Assembly: GCF_051860665.1 (NCBI RefSeq)
Contig: NZ_JBHYDM010000004.1
Location: 289,224 to 353,223, forward strand
DNA: 64,000 nucleotides
Reading direction: 5' to 3'
Origin: Falsiroseomonas sp051860665
Lineage (GTDB): Bacteria > Pseudomonadota > Alphaproteobacteria > Acetobacterales > Acetobacteraceae
The notes beneath the pieces were generated by a model. That model did not search any database, had not been told where the DNA came from, and saw only the letters and a list, made by a program, of their open reading frames with translations. Positions 1 through 7,883 of this stretch are shown piece after piece. A program made the translations under genes and the position numbers. Each line of letters starts with the position of its first letter. Position 1 is the first letter of the stretch.

Positions 1-333
1 CCGGATGCCGAGCGCGATTTCGTCTATGCCGGCGATGTCGCCGCGGCCTTCGTGGAATCCCTGAAGCTGCGCGGCGTGACGGACGTCGCAAACCTCGCCT
101 TCGGCGAAACCCGCACGGTGCGCGACCTGGCGAATTGCGCCATGCGCGCCGCCGGCCGCATCCGCCCCATCAAGCTGACCTCGCCGCCGGCCGCGGGAAA
201 TCGCGGCGTGAAGGTCCGCCGCGCCACGGCCACGAAGCTGCGCCAGCTTCTGCCGGACCTCGCCCCCTTCCGCACGCTGGATGACGGCATGGCCGCAACC
301 CTCGCCTGGTATCGCGATGCCCTACGCCGATAG
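1..333 (+). CDS. NAD-dependent epimerase/dehydratase, C-terminal fragment
   Basis: The frame is open from base 1 and ends at the TAG at 331-333, so the N-terminal Rossmann part lies outside the window. The visible 110 residues begin with RDFVYAGDVAAA, the 'R-D-F-V-(H/Y)-x-x-D-V' segment near the C-terminal substrate domain of extended short-chain dehydrogenases such as UDP-glucose 4-epimerase and GDP-mannose 4,6-dehydratase. The next epimerase starts inside it with a 17-bp overlap, so the two are probably co-transcribed in a sugar-nucleotide pathway for surface polysaccharide. The exact substrate cannot be read from the tail. Confidence 0.75.
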   Translation, partial: PDAERDFVYAGDVAAAFVESLKLRGVTDVANLAFGETRTVRDLANCAMRAAGRIRPIKLTSPPAAGNRGVKVRRATATKLRQLLPDLAPFRTLDDGMAATLAWYRDALRR

Positions 334-1255
334 CCCGACCATCATCCTCGGCGCCGATGGCTTCCTGGGGCGCAACCTGGTGGAGCGCTGGCAGGCGGAA
401 GGCTGGCCGGTGCATGCCATCGGCCGCGCCGCCGGCGACTTCTGCGACTATGCCACCGTCGATCGTGCCTTCCGCGAGGCGCCGAGGGCGGGGCGCATCT
501 TTCACGCCATCACCAAGCAGAGAACCGGCCAGATCCAATACGCCATGCAGGGGGAGCTGCTGCGCGACAATGCCCGCATCCACCTGAACGTGCTGGATGC
601 CTGGCGGGCGCATCAGCCCCAGGCCAAGCTGGTCTCGCTCGGCTCCTCCTGCACCTATGCCGAATCGGACCATCCGACGGCGGAGGCGGAATTCGGCATC
701 GGCCGGCCGCATCCCTCCGTGCAGGGCTATGCGCTCGCCAAGGAACTGCTCGCCATCGGATGCGAAACCTTCGGCCGGCAATATGACATGCGCTGGCTGC
801 ACTGCGTGCTGGCCACCGTCTATGGCCCGCATGCGCATAGCGAGGACAGCCGCGCGCATTTCATGGCGGCGATGATCGAGCGTGCGATCCGCACCCAGGC
901 CTCCGGTGCCATGGAATTCGAGGTCTGGGGAAACCCGCGCACGGTGCGCGATCTTCTGCATGTGCATGACCAGATCGATGCCATCCTCGCGGCCGATGCC
1001 GCCTTCACCGATTGCGTGCTGAACGTGACGCCGAACGCCCCCGTGGAGATCGGCGACTGCGCGCGGGCCATCCTGGCCGCGCTGCGCTGGGACGCCCGCA
1101 TCGTCAGCCCGCCCGGCTCCTTCCAGGGCGCGGGCTACAAGAGCCTCGATTCGACCCTCTTCCTGTCGAAGACCGGTTGGCGCCCGAAGCTGAGCGTGGA
1201 ACAGGGCGTCGCCCAGATCCTGGCGGCGCGGAAGTTGGAGAAGCCCCACGCATGA
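317..1255 (+). CDS. NAD-dependent epimerase/dehydratase (extended SDR)
   Basis: A 312-residue protein with a nucleotide-binding loop GADGFLG near the N terminus, a SLGSSCTY segment supplying the catalytic Ser region, and YALAK as the Tyr-x3-Lys pair. This is the layout of extended SDRs such as GDP-fucose synthase-like epimerases/reductases. The ATG at 317 was chosen because the protein then opens almost directly into the beta-strand before the glycine loop; a GTG at 281 would add an unlikely 12-residue leader. It overlaps the preceding epimerase and ends on ATGATGA, overlapping the sugar kinase. It likely builds a nucleotide sugar for the glycosyltransferase downstream. Substrate unknown. Confidence 0.8.
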   Translation: MPYADSPTIILGADGFLGRNLVERWQAEGWPVHAIGRAAGDFCDYATVDRAFREAPRAGRIFHAITKQRTGQIQYAMQGELLRDNARIHLNVLDAWRAHQPQAKLVSLGSSCTYAESDHPTAEAEFGIGRPHPSVQGYALAKELLAIGCETFGRQYDMRWLHCVLATVYGPHAHSEDSRAHFMAAMIERAIRTQASGAMEFEVWGNPRTVRDLLHVHDQIDAILAADAAFTDCVLNVTPNAPVEIGDCARAILAALRWDARIVSPPGSFQGAGYKSLDSTLFLSKTGWRPKLSVEQGVAQILAARKLEKPHA

Positions 1256-2244
1256 TGACGGTCTCCCGCACGCCGCTGCGCGTCTCCTTTTTCGGTGGCG
1301 GCACCGACTATCCCGAATATTTCGCCCGCGCCCGTGGCGCGGTGCTGGGCATGGCGATCGACCAGTATGTCTATGTCGCGGCCCTGCGGCTGACCAATAT
1401 CCTCGACTACCGCTACCGCATCTCCTACTCGAAGATGGAGCAGGTGACGGAGCTGGATGCGATCGAGCATCCCGTGGTGCGGGAGGCGATCCGCCACTAC
1501 GGCTATGCCAGCCCGCTGGACATTTCCATCATGGCGGACCTGCCGGCGCGCAGCGGCCTCGGCTCCTCCTCCAGCTTCACTGTGGGCTTCGTGAACCTGC
1601 TCTTCGAGCTGCTGGGCCGCGGCGCCACCAAGATGGACCTGGCGCGGGAGGCTGTGCATGTGGAACGCGGCCTGCTGGGCGAGAATTGCGGCGTGCAGGA
1701 CCAGCACCATGCCGCCTTCGGCGGGCTGAACCGCTTCGATTTCGAAGGCAACCGCACCCGCATCAGCCCGATCCAGATGACGGCGGATTGCCAGGCGGCG
1801 CTCACCGGCTCGCTCTTCCTGGTCTATACCGGCGTCACCCGCTTCGCCTCCGCCACGCTCGACGAGCAGATGACCAAGACCAGGTCCGGCGCCTCGGACA
1901 AGGACCTGACCCATCTGCTGGCGCTGGTCGACCAGGCGCAGACGGTGCTGGAAGGCAATGATCCCGCCGCCATGCTCGCCGAATTCGGCGCCATGCTGCA
2001 TGAGGGGTGGGAGACCAAGAAGCGCCTCTCCTCGAAGGTCTCCAGCCCGCAGATCGATGCGCTCTACGACAAGGCGCGCGCGGCCGGCGCGCTGGGCGGC
2101 AAGCTCTGCGGCGCCGGGGCCGGCGGCTTCCTGCTGATGCTGGTGCCGCCCGACCGGCAGCCGGGCTTCCGGGCCGGCATGGCGGACCATGCCCTGATTC
2201 CCGTCGGGCTGGATACGCTCGGCGCAACCATCCTGAGGGGGTGA
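1252..2244 (+). CDS. GHMP-family sugar kinase (HddA-like)
   Basis: A 330-residue GHMP kinase. The N terminus RTPLRVSFFGGGTDYP is motif 1 as found in D-glycero-D-manno-heptose 7-phosphate kinases. LPARSGLGSSSSF is the ATP-binding motif 2, and LCGAGAGGF near the C terminus is motif 3. HddA phosphorylates heptose 7-phosphate at C1 on the way to GDP-heptose; the context (epimerases, glycosyltransferase, polysaccharide ABC exporter) fits such a role. HddC and GmhA/B partners are not visible, so the sugar is inferred. The start overlaps the upstream stop; ATG codons at 1252 and 1255 are both possible. Confidence 0.8.
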   Translation: MMTVSRTPLRVSFFGGGTDYPEYFARARGAVLGMAIDQYVYVAALRLTNILDYRYRISYSKMEQVTELDAIEHPVVREAIRHYGYASPLDISIMADLPARSGLGSSSSFTVGFVNLLFELLGRGATKMDLAREAVHVERGLLGENCGVQDQHHAAFGGLNRFDFEGNRTRISPIQMTADCQAALTGSLFLVYTGVTRFASATLDEQMTKTRSGASDKDLTHLLALVDQAQTVLEGNDPAAMLAEFGAMLHEGWETKKRLSSKVSSPQIDALYDKARAAGALGGKLCGAGAGGFLLMLVPPDRQPGFRAGMADHALIPVGLDTLGATILRG

Positions 2245-2246
2245 CG

Positions 2247-5200
2247 ATGGCGGCCGCAGCGCATCCCGGAAGGCCCGTGCCAGGACCCGGCGGCCGCCGC
2301 ATCCTGATCCTCGATACGGACCTCTATGGGCAGGTGGGCGGCGGCCAATCCGTGTTCCGCCGCATCATCGCGCAGCGGCCGCAGGATGCCTTCTTCTATT
2401 TCCGCCGCCTGGAGGGCGCCGAGGCGCCGCGGCCCGCCAATGCCTTCGGCATTCCCCTGACGCAGCACTGGCGGCCGCTGCCGCAGGCCGTGCCCGCCAA
2501 TCTGCGGCATTTCCTCTGGGTCTGGTTCATCGCCCGCAACATGGCGGATGCGGTGACAGAGAGCCTGGGCCGGGTCGATTTCGACGTGGTGGATGCGCCG
2601 GACTATGCGCAGCTCGGCCTCTTCATCCGCGCCGCGCTGGCGCTGGAGCAGTGCGGCGTCGGCGTGGTCGCGGTCTCGCTGCATGGCACGCTCTCCGACG
2701 CCTTCCGCGGCGGCTGGCCGAGCGGGGCCAGCCAGGCCACCCTGCTGGCGGAGCTGCGGCTGCGCGAAAGCCTGCAGTTCCGTGTGGCCGATGCGCGCTA
2801 TGCGATCAGCACACGCTACGCTTCGGCCTGGCAGCGCCGCGCGCCGCTGGCGGTGAACCACCTGGACCCGCTGGTCATCACCGGCGCCCCCGCGCCGCGG
2901 CCCGCCAGCCGGCAGCAGGGCGCGCCCGACCTCGTCTTCGCCGGGCGGCGGGAGAAGTGGAAGGGGCCGGATCTCTTCATCGACACCGCCTGGTGCCTGC
3001 CGGCGGACAGCTACCGCCAGCTGCTGCTGATCGGGCCGGAAGGGCCGAACCACCTGGGCCAGGGGTCGGAGGCGACGCTGCGCGCCGCGGCGCGTCTGCG
3101 CCGGCTGGAGGATCGGCTGCAGCTGGCCGGCACCCTGCCGCCGGCGGCGCTGCAGGCGCAGTTGCAGGACCGCAGCCTGCTGCTGCTGCCCTCCCGCCAC
3201 GACACCTTCAACCTGACGGCGCTGGAAGCGATCTGCGCCGGCTGCCCGATCCTGGTCTCGGACCGCGCCGGCGTGGCGACCTGGCTGCGGGACAATCTAC
3301 CGGAGCTGGACTGGACGGTGGCCGGCATCGATTGCGCGCGCAGCTTCGCGCATCAGGCCGAGATCCTGCTGCGCGACTACGACCGCCACCGCGACGCCCT
3401 GGGCGATGCGCTGCGCCGCGCGGCGCTGCAGCCGGATCCCGAAAGCCTGGCGCGGATGCATGAGCCCGCCGGCGCCTGGGATGTGCGGGCGCGGGAGACG
3501 GCGATCGAGCTGGCCACCCGGCTGGCGCCCGGCCTCATCGACGGCCGCCGCAGCCCGCGGCTGCGGGCCCAGGTGGCGGTGCAGCAGGGCCTGCGCCGCC
3601 TGGGCGGGCGGATCCCGCAGCCCACCCGGCTGCGGCTGCGCGGCGTGCTGCTGGCGCCGGGCCTGTCCGGAAAGGGCGCGGCCCTGGGGCGCGAGCTGCG
3701 GGAGATGGTGGAGGCGCGCTTCCTGCGCGGCAGCCCGGCCTTCGACCGGATCCGCGGCACCATGGCGCTGTCCCGCCAGCTGCACGGCTTCGGGACCCTG
3801 CCGCAGGCCCTGGACCGCCTGCACCAGATGCCCGACCGCTCGGCGAAGGAGGCGGAGGCGAAGCTGCGCTACCTGACCTCCCTGGTGCCGGTCCATCGCG
3901 TCGGCCGCCTGCCGCTGTTCCGGGAGATGGCGCGGCTGGAACGCCGGCTGGGCAATCCGCTGACCGCCGCCACCTATCTGCTGCGCACCCTGCGCTGGAG
4001 CGGGCGGGACCTGCGCGGCGACCTGCCCTTCATCACGGAGACCCTGCGGGAGAACAACTTCGCGCGGGAGGCCGAGGTCGCCGCCGCCATGTTCGGCCCG
4101 GCGGCGGAGCAGCGCGCGCGCTGCCTGGCGCTGATGCAGGACGCCTATGCCCGCAACCGCGACAAGCCGGAGCAGCCGCTGGCGCGGCTCGAGGATCGGC
4201 GCGGCACGGCGCCGCGTGCGGTCGCGGTCATCGTCTCGCTCTACAATGCGGCGGACAAGCTGCCGACGCTGCTGACCATGCTGGCGCAGCAGACCCTCGC
4301 CCGGCAGGGCGGGGTGGAGGTGGTGCTGGTCGACAGCGGCTCCCCCGCCGATGAGCATGGCGCCTTCGCCGCCTTCGCCGCGGCCCATCCGGACCTGCCC
4401 ATCCTCTATGCCCGCTCGGCGCAGCGGGAGACCATCCAGGCGGCCTGGAATCGCGGCATTCGCCTCTCGCGCGCCCCCTACCTCGCCTTCCTCGGCGCCG
4501 ATGAGGGGCTGCACCCCGATGCGCTGCGCCAGCTCGCCGCGCGGCTGGATGCCAGCCCCGAGGTGGACTGGGCGATGGCGGACAGCATCGTCACCAATGT
4601 GGACCGCCACGGCGTCTATGATTCGGACGTCATGCCCTATGACCGCACCGGCTTCCGGCAGGACCTGGTCTATCTGGAGACCTGCTACCTGTCCTGGGTG
4701 GGCGGGCTATACCGCCGCTCCATCCACGACCGCTTCGGCTGGTATGACGAAAGCTACCGCGCCGCCGGCGACACCGAATTCAAGAACCGTGTCATGCCGC
4801 ATATCCGCAGCGCGCATGTGCCCCTGCCGCTCGGCGTCTTCAACAACTACCCGGAGGAGCGCACCACCCAGCATCCGCGGGCGGAGATCGAGGATCTGCG
4901 CGCCTGGTATCTGTGGCGGACGCCGGCGGGCATGGACTATGCCTTCGCGCACCGCCCGGCGGCGGAGGCCTCGGCCCTGTTCCAGGACTGCTTCGGCTAC
5001 CGCAAATCCTATTGCGGCCATCTCTCGACCGACTACGACCTGGCCGAATCCCTGGCCGACCACCTGATGCGGCGGGAGGATGCGCCGGGCTTCGCCTCCG
5101 CCGGCTGGCAGGAAAGCCGCCGCGCCCTGGCCCTGCTGCGCGATTTCGAATCGCCGCCCGGCGTCGGCGAGGGCACCGGCACGCGCCTGGCCAATACCAT

Positions 5201-5342
5201 CTGGGGCGTCGGGCGGCTGCGCGATGCCAAGGCGCTGGCCCGCCAGCAGGAGGCCCGGATCGGGCTGCCGCAGACGCCGCGCTTCGATGTCTTCAACGAC
5301 AATCGCTACGAGCAGCATTGGTGGTCCTGGAGCCTGGGCTGA
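2247..5342 (+). CDS. Large two-domain glycosyltransferase (GT4 + GT2 fusion)
   Basis: A 1031-residue protein with two unrelated glycosyltransferase modules. Residues about 15-420 look like a GT-B fold GT4: an N-terminal glycine-rich strand-loop (QVGGGQS) and a C-terminal donor region around residues 315-330 (PSRHDTFNLTALEA, the E/D-x7-E type motif). A middle helical region of about 200 residues has no match I recognise. From about residue 656 a GT-A fold GT2 begins (AVIVSLYNAADKL, then VLVDSGS and FLGADEG). It starts 2 bp after the kinase stop, so it belongs to the same operon. Probable role: adding two successive sugars to a lipid-linked or exported glycan at the cytoplasmic face. Acceptor and donors are unknown. 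Confidence 0.8.
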   Translation: MAAAAHPGRPVPGPGGRRILILDTDLYGQVGGGQSVFRRIIAQRPQDAFFYFRRLEGAEAPRPANAFGIPLTQHWRPLPQAVPANLRHFLWVWFIARNMADAVTESLGRVDFDVVDAPDYAQLGLFIRAALALEQCGVGVVAVSLHGTLSDAFRGGWPSGASQATLLAELRLRESLQFRVADARYAISTRYASAWQRRAPLAVNHLDPLVITGAPAPRPASRQQGAPDLVFAGRREKWKGPDLFIDTAWCLPADSYRQLLLIGPEGPNHLGQGSEATLRAAARLRRLEDRLQLAGTLPPAALQAQLQDRSLLLLPSRHDTFNLTALEAICAGCPILVSDRAGVATWLRDNLPELDWTVAGIDCARSFAHQAEILLRDYDRHRDALGDALRRAALQPDPESLARMHEPAGAWDVRARETAIELATRLAPGLIDGRRSPRLRAQVAVQQGLRRLGGRIPQPTRLRLRGVLLAPGLSGKGAALGRELREMVEARFLRGSPAFDRIRGTMALSRQLHGFGTLPQALDRLHQMPDRSAKEAEAKLRYLTSLVPVHRVGRLPLFREMARLERRLGNPLTAATYLLRTLRWSGRDLRGDLPFITETLRENNFAREAEVAAAMFGPAAEQRARCLALMQDAYARNRDKPEQPLARLEDRRGTAPRAVAVIVSLYNAADKLPTLLTMLAQQTLARQGGVEVVLVDSGSPADEHGAFAAFAAAHPDLPILYARSAQRETIQAAWNRGIRLSRAPYLAFLGADEGLHPDALRQLAARLDASPEVDWAMADSIVTNVDRHGVYDSDVMPYDRTGFRQDLVYLETCYLSWVGGLYRRSIHDRFGWYDESYRAAGDTEFKNRVMPHIRSAHVPLPLGVFNNYPEERTTQHPRAEIEDLRAWYLWRTPAGMDYAFAHRPAAEASALFQDCFGYRKSYCGHLSTDYDLAESLADHLMRREDAPGFASAGWQESRRALALLRDFESPPGVGEGTGTRLANTIWGVGRLRDAKALARQQEARIGLPQTPRFDVFNDNRYEQHWWSWSLG

Positions 5343-5351
5343 GGCCCAGGC
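5332..5351. terminator. Hairpin between convergent genes
   Basis: An 8-bp perfect stem (GCCTGGGC at 5332-5339 with GCCCAGGC at 5344-5351) and a 4-nt loop. It straddles the glycosyltransferase stop codon and sits in the 17-bp gap before the leftward ABC ATPase ends. It may act on both strands. There is no clear T tract. Confidence 0.4.
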
Positions 5352-5359
5352 ACCGCCAC

Positions 5360-6097
5360 TCAGCCCGCCGCTTCGAGTCCGGCCAGCACCTGCTCGACCG
5401 GCCCATCGGCCAGGATCACCCCGCCCTCCAGCCGGATCGCCCGGTTGCACCAGCGGCGCACCACGGCGAAGTCATGCGTCGCCACCACCATGATATCGGC
5501 GCCGCCGACCAGCCGGGCCAGGCGTTCCTCCGCCTTGGCCATGAAGGCGGCGTCGCCGGCCAGGAACCACTCATCCATCAGCAGCACCTGCGGCTGCATG
5601 GCGGTGGCCATGGCGAAGGACAGGCGGACGCCCATGCCGGCGGAATAGGTGCGGATCGGCACGTCGAAGAAATCGCCGAGGCCGGCGAATTCCGCCACCT
5701 CCTCCGCCAGCCGGTCGCATTCCGCATCCGACAGGCCGCGATAGAGGCCACGCAGGCGCACATTCTCCCGCCCCGTCGATTCCATGTCCATGCCGGCGGC
5801 CACATCGATCAGCGCGCCGATCTGGCCGGTGACGGTCAGGCTTCCGGCCACCGGCTCATAGACGCCGGCCAGCGTCCGCAGCAGCGTGGTCTTGCCCGCG
5901 CCATTGGGGCCGACCAGCGCCACGCGGTCCCCGGTGCCGATGCGGAAGTTCAGGTTGCGCAGCGCGGTGACGACGATGCGGTTGGAGGGGTCCGTATGCA
6001 GCCGGGTCTTGCCCATCAGCCGCTTCTTCAGCGACCGCGCGCCGATATGGTAGTAGGGGAAGTCGAGGCAGAGCCCCCTGGCTTCGATCACCGCCAT
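5360..6097 (-). CDS. Polysaccharide ABC exporter, ATP-binding subunit (Wzt/KpsT/TagH type)
   Basis: A 245-residue ABC ATPase. Walker A is GPNGAGKTT (residues 63-71), the signature is the YSAGM variant (151-155) typical of O-antigen, capsule and teichoic-acid exporters, and Walker B is VLLMDE (171-176). The N-terminal LKKRLMGK stretch before the core strand is also characteristic of this branch. It lacks the C-terminal carbohydrate-binding domain found in some Wzt proteins. The ATG at 6097 was taken because the longer frame upstream is low-complexity and overlaps the permease. It lies 13 bp downstream of the permease gene and would energise export of the glycan made by the neighbouring enzymes. 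Confidence 0.88.
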   Translation of the reverse strand: MAVIEARGLCLDFPYYHIGARSLKKRLMGKTRLHTDPSNRIVVTALRNLNFRIGTGDRVALVGPNGAGKTTLLRTLAGVYEPVAGSLTVTGQIGALIDVAAGMDMESTGRENVRLRGLYRGLSDAECDRLAEEVAEFAGLGDFFDVPIRTYSAGMGVRLSFAMATAMQPQVLLMDEWFLAGDAAFMAKAEERLARLVGGADIMVVATHDFAVVRRWCNRAIRLEGGVILADGPVEQVLAGLEAAG

Positions 6098-6110
6098 GGA
6101 ATGCGCCCCC

Positions 6111-6965
6111 TCAGACCCAGAAGGCCACGCGGCCGCGGAAGCGCACGAAGAAGACCGCGGCGATGGTGACCGTCGCCAGGGTGTAGAGCACCGCCGCCAG
6201 CCAGGCGAGCGGCGGTCCGCCGCCCTCCACCAGCGGGCCGCGCACCGTCTCCAGGATCGCATAGAAGGGGTTCAGCGGCATCCAGGCCTCCCAGCCGCCG
6301 AGCAGCCTGGGCTTCCACAGGATGGGGGTCAGGAAGAAGGCCAGCTGCATGGTGCTGCCGACGATCGGCCCGATGTCGCGGAAGCGGGCGCAGACCATGC
6401 CGAGGAACAGCGCGACCGCCACCGAATTGATGGCGATCAGCAGGAAGCCCGGGATGGCCAGCAGCGCCTCCGGCCCCGGCAGGTGGCCGCAGACCAGGAA
6501 GATCACCAGGATCAGCGGGAAGTTGTGCGCCGCGATGATGCCGTTGCGCATCACGCAGCGCAGTGCATGCACCGTATAGGGCAGCGGCAATTGCCGGATG
6601 ATGCCCTCGCTGGCCGTCAGGCTGGTGGTGGCGTCGTTCACCATCTGGCTGATGGCGTTCCAGATCACCAGGCTGACCGCCAGATGCGGCAGATACTCCC
6701 GCAGCGACATCTGGAACAGCGCGGAATAGAGCAGCCCGAGGCCGAGCAGCATGGCGCCGGTGGACAGCGTCAGCCAGAAGGGGCCGAGCACGGAGCCGCG
6801 GTAGCGGTTGCGAATATCCAGCCAGGCGAGGCTGGAGGCGAGCCGCCAGCGGCTGACGCCCAGGCGCAGGTCCTCAATCGCCTTGCGCAGGCGCTGCGGG
6901 TCCGCCGCATCGACATGGTAGGCCGGAATCGGCGCGGCGGTTCGCTCGAGCATGCGGCGGCTCAT
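6111..6965 (-). CDS. Polysaccharide ABC exporter, permease subunit (Wzm type)
   Basis: A 284-residue ABC-2 family integral membrane protein. After a soluble N terminus of about 55 residues comes LDIRNRYRGSVLGPFWLTL, a conserved stretch of Wzm/KpsM/TagG permeases, followed by about six hydrophobic helices and the short amphipathic WKP segment before the last helices. It is the first gene of a two-gene leftward unit with the ATPase and faces the glycosyltransferase operon. It should form the inner-membrane channel for the exported polysaccharide. Confidence 0.87.
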   Translation of the reverse strand: MSRRMLERTAAPIPAYHVDAADPQRLRKAIEDLRLGVSRWRLASSLAWLDIRNRYRGSVLGPFWLTLSTGAMLLGLGLLYSALFQMSLREYLPHLAVSLVIWNAISQMVNDATTSLTASEGIIRQLPLPYTVHALRCVMRNGIIAAHNFPLILVIFLVCGHLPGPEALLAIPGFLLIAINSVAVALFLGMVCARFRDIGPIVGSTMQLAFFLTPILWKPRLLGGWEAWMPLNPFYAILETVRGPLVEGGGPPLAWLAAVLYTLATVTIAAVFFVRFRGRVAFWV

Positions 6966-7017
6966 AGCCCGGCGGCTGGCGCCGGGCCAGTGGTGGCGCG
7001 CGGGGCTCAGGCCCCGG

Positions 7018-7560
7018 TTACTTGGGGTTCACCCCATGGCCCTGCGGGGTCGCATAGCCCTGGGGGGCATAGCCCTGGGGCGGCGGCCCGCCGGCGGCGC
7101 GGGACAGGCGCACGCGGTCGGAGCGGGAGATCACCACCCGGTCGCCGGCCTGCAGCCCCTCCTCATTGGTCTGCACCACGGCGATATCGCCGCCATTGTC
7201 CTCGCGCACGATGAACTCGATCGCGGTGCCACGGGTCATGCCGCCTTCCACCGCGTTGCCGGCCAGGCCGCCCAGCAGCGCGCCGCCCAGGCCGGCCAGC
7301 AGGTTGGACCGGGTATCGCCGCCGATGAAGCTGCCGGCGATGCCGCCCGCCACGGCGCCGCCCACCGTGCCGATGCCGCTGCCGCCGCCGGCCACCTGGA
7401 CCGGTCGGCTGCCCACGATGGTGCCGTAGGAGACATGGGCGGCGGAGCCGAGCGAGCGGGCGGAGACGGTGCTGCCGGTCTGCGTCGGCGCGCAGCCGGG
7501 CAGGGCGGCGACCAGCGCCAGGGCGGCGACGGCGGGGATCAGCCTTTGGGACAGGCGCAT
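7018..7560 (-). CDS. Glycine-zipper outer-membrane lipoprotein (SlyB/Pcp-like)
   Basis: A 180-residue protein. The ATG at 7560 opens a lipoprotein signal peptide ending in the lipobox-like LPGC; the open frame upstream has no signal and is discarded. Residues about 50-115 are a glycine-zipper (GTVGGAVAGGIAGSFIGG and GGALLGGLAGNAVEGG), as in SlyB/Pcp lipoproteins. A short beta-rich region with REDNGGDIAVVQ follows, and the tail repeats PQGYA. It probably stabilises the outer membrane. It is transcribed divergently from the lytic transglycosylase and is separated from the exporter genes by about 50 bp. Confidence 0.8.
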   Translation of the reverse strand: MRLSQRLIPAVAALALVAALPGCAPTQTGSTVSARSLGSAAHVSYGTIVGSRPVQVAGGGSGIGTVGGAVAGGIAGSFIGGDTRSNLLAGLGGALLGGLAGNAVEGGMTRGTAIEFIVREDNGGDIAVVQTNEEGLQAGDRVVISRSDRVRLSRAAGGPPPQGYAPQGYATPQGHGVNPK

Positions 7561-7883
7561 CTGGAAATCCTCGAGCGGTATCGGCGGCCAAAGCCGAATC
7601 GGGCCGCGGCTTCGCGCCGCGACCCCAGAGATAGGCATGGCCGCCATCCTGTTCCACCACGATGGCGCGATGAGGGCAGAGAGCCCCCTGCACTGCCATG
7701 ATCTCGTCCTTGCGCCGGCCGGTCGCAATGGGTTAGGCAACTGGCTCCGAGACTTGCGAGCAGACTTGAACGACGGGACGGAAGTCGGGGTTGGCCTGGG
7801 CCGGGGCATCGCTAGGGGGCGGTGCCGCGGCCGGGGGGGCAGGCCTCGGGGATCGGCACCCGCATACCGACGGAGAGCCTGGC
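7561..7883. other. Divergent intergenic region
   Basis: A 323-bp spacer between two outward-facing envelope genes, so it should hold both promoters. I see GC-rich inverted repeats near 7590-7625 but no convincing -35/-10 pair, operator or RNA structure. Short open frames crossing it look like extensions of the flanking genes and are not supported. Confidence 0.4.

Noticed and set aside
1835..2302. Numerous long antisense open frames over the coding genes
   Set aside because: High GC content makes antisense frames long; they are Arg/Pro/Ala/Gly-rich, lack family motifs and overlap well-supported genes.
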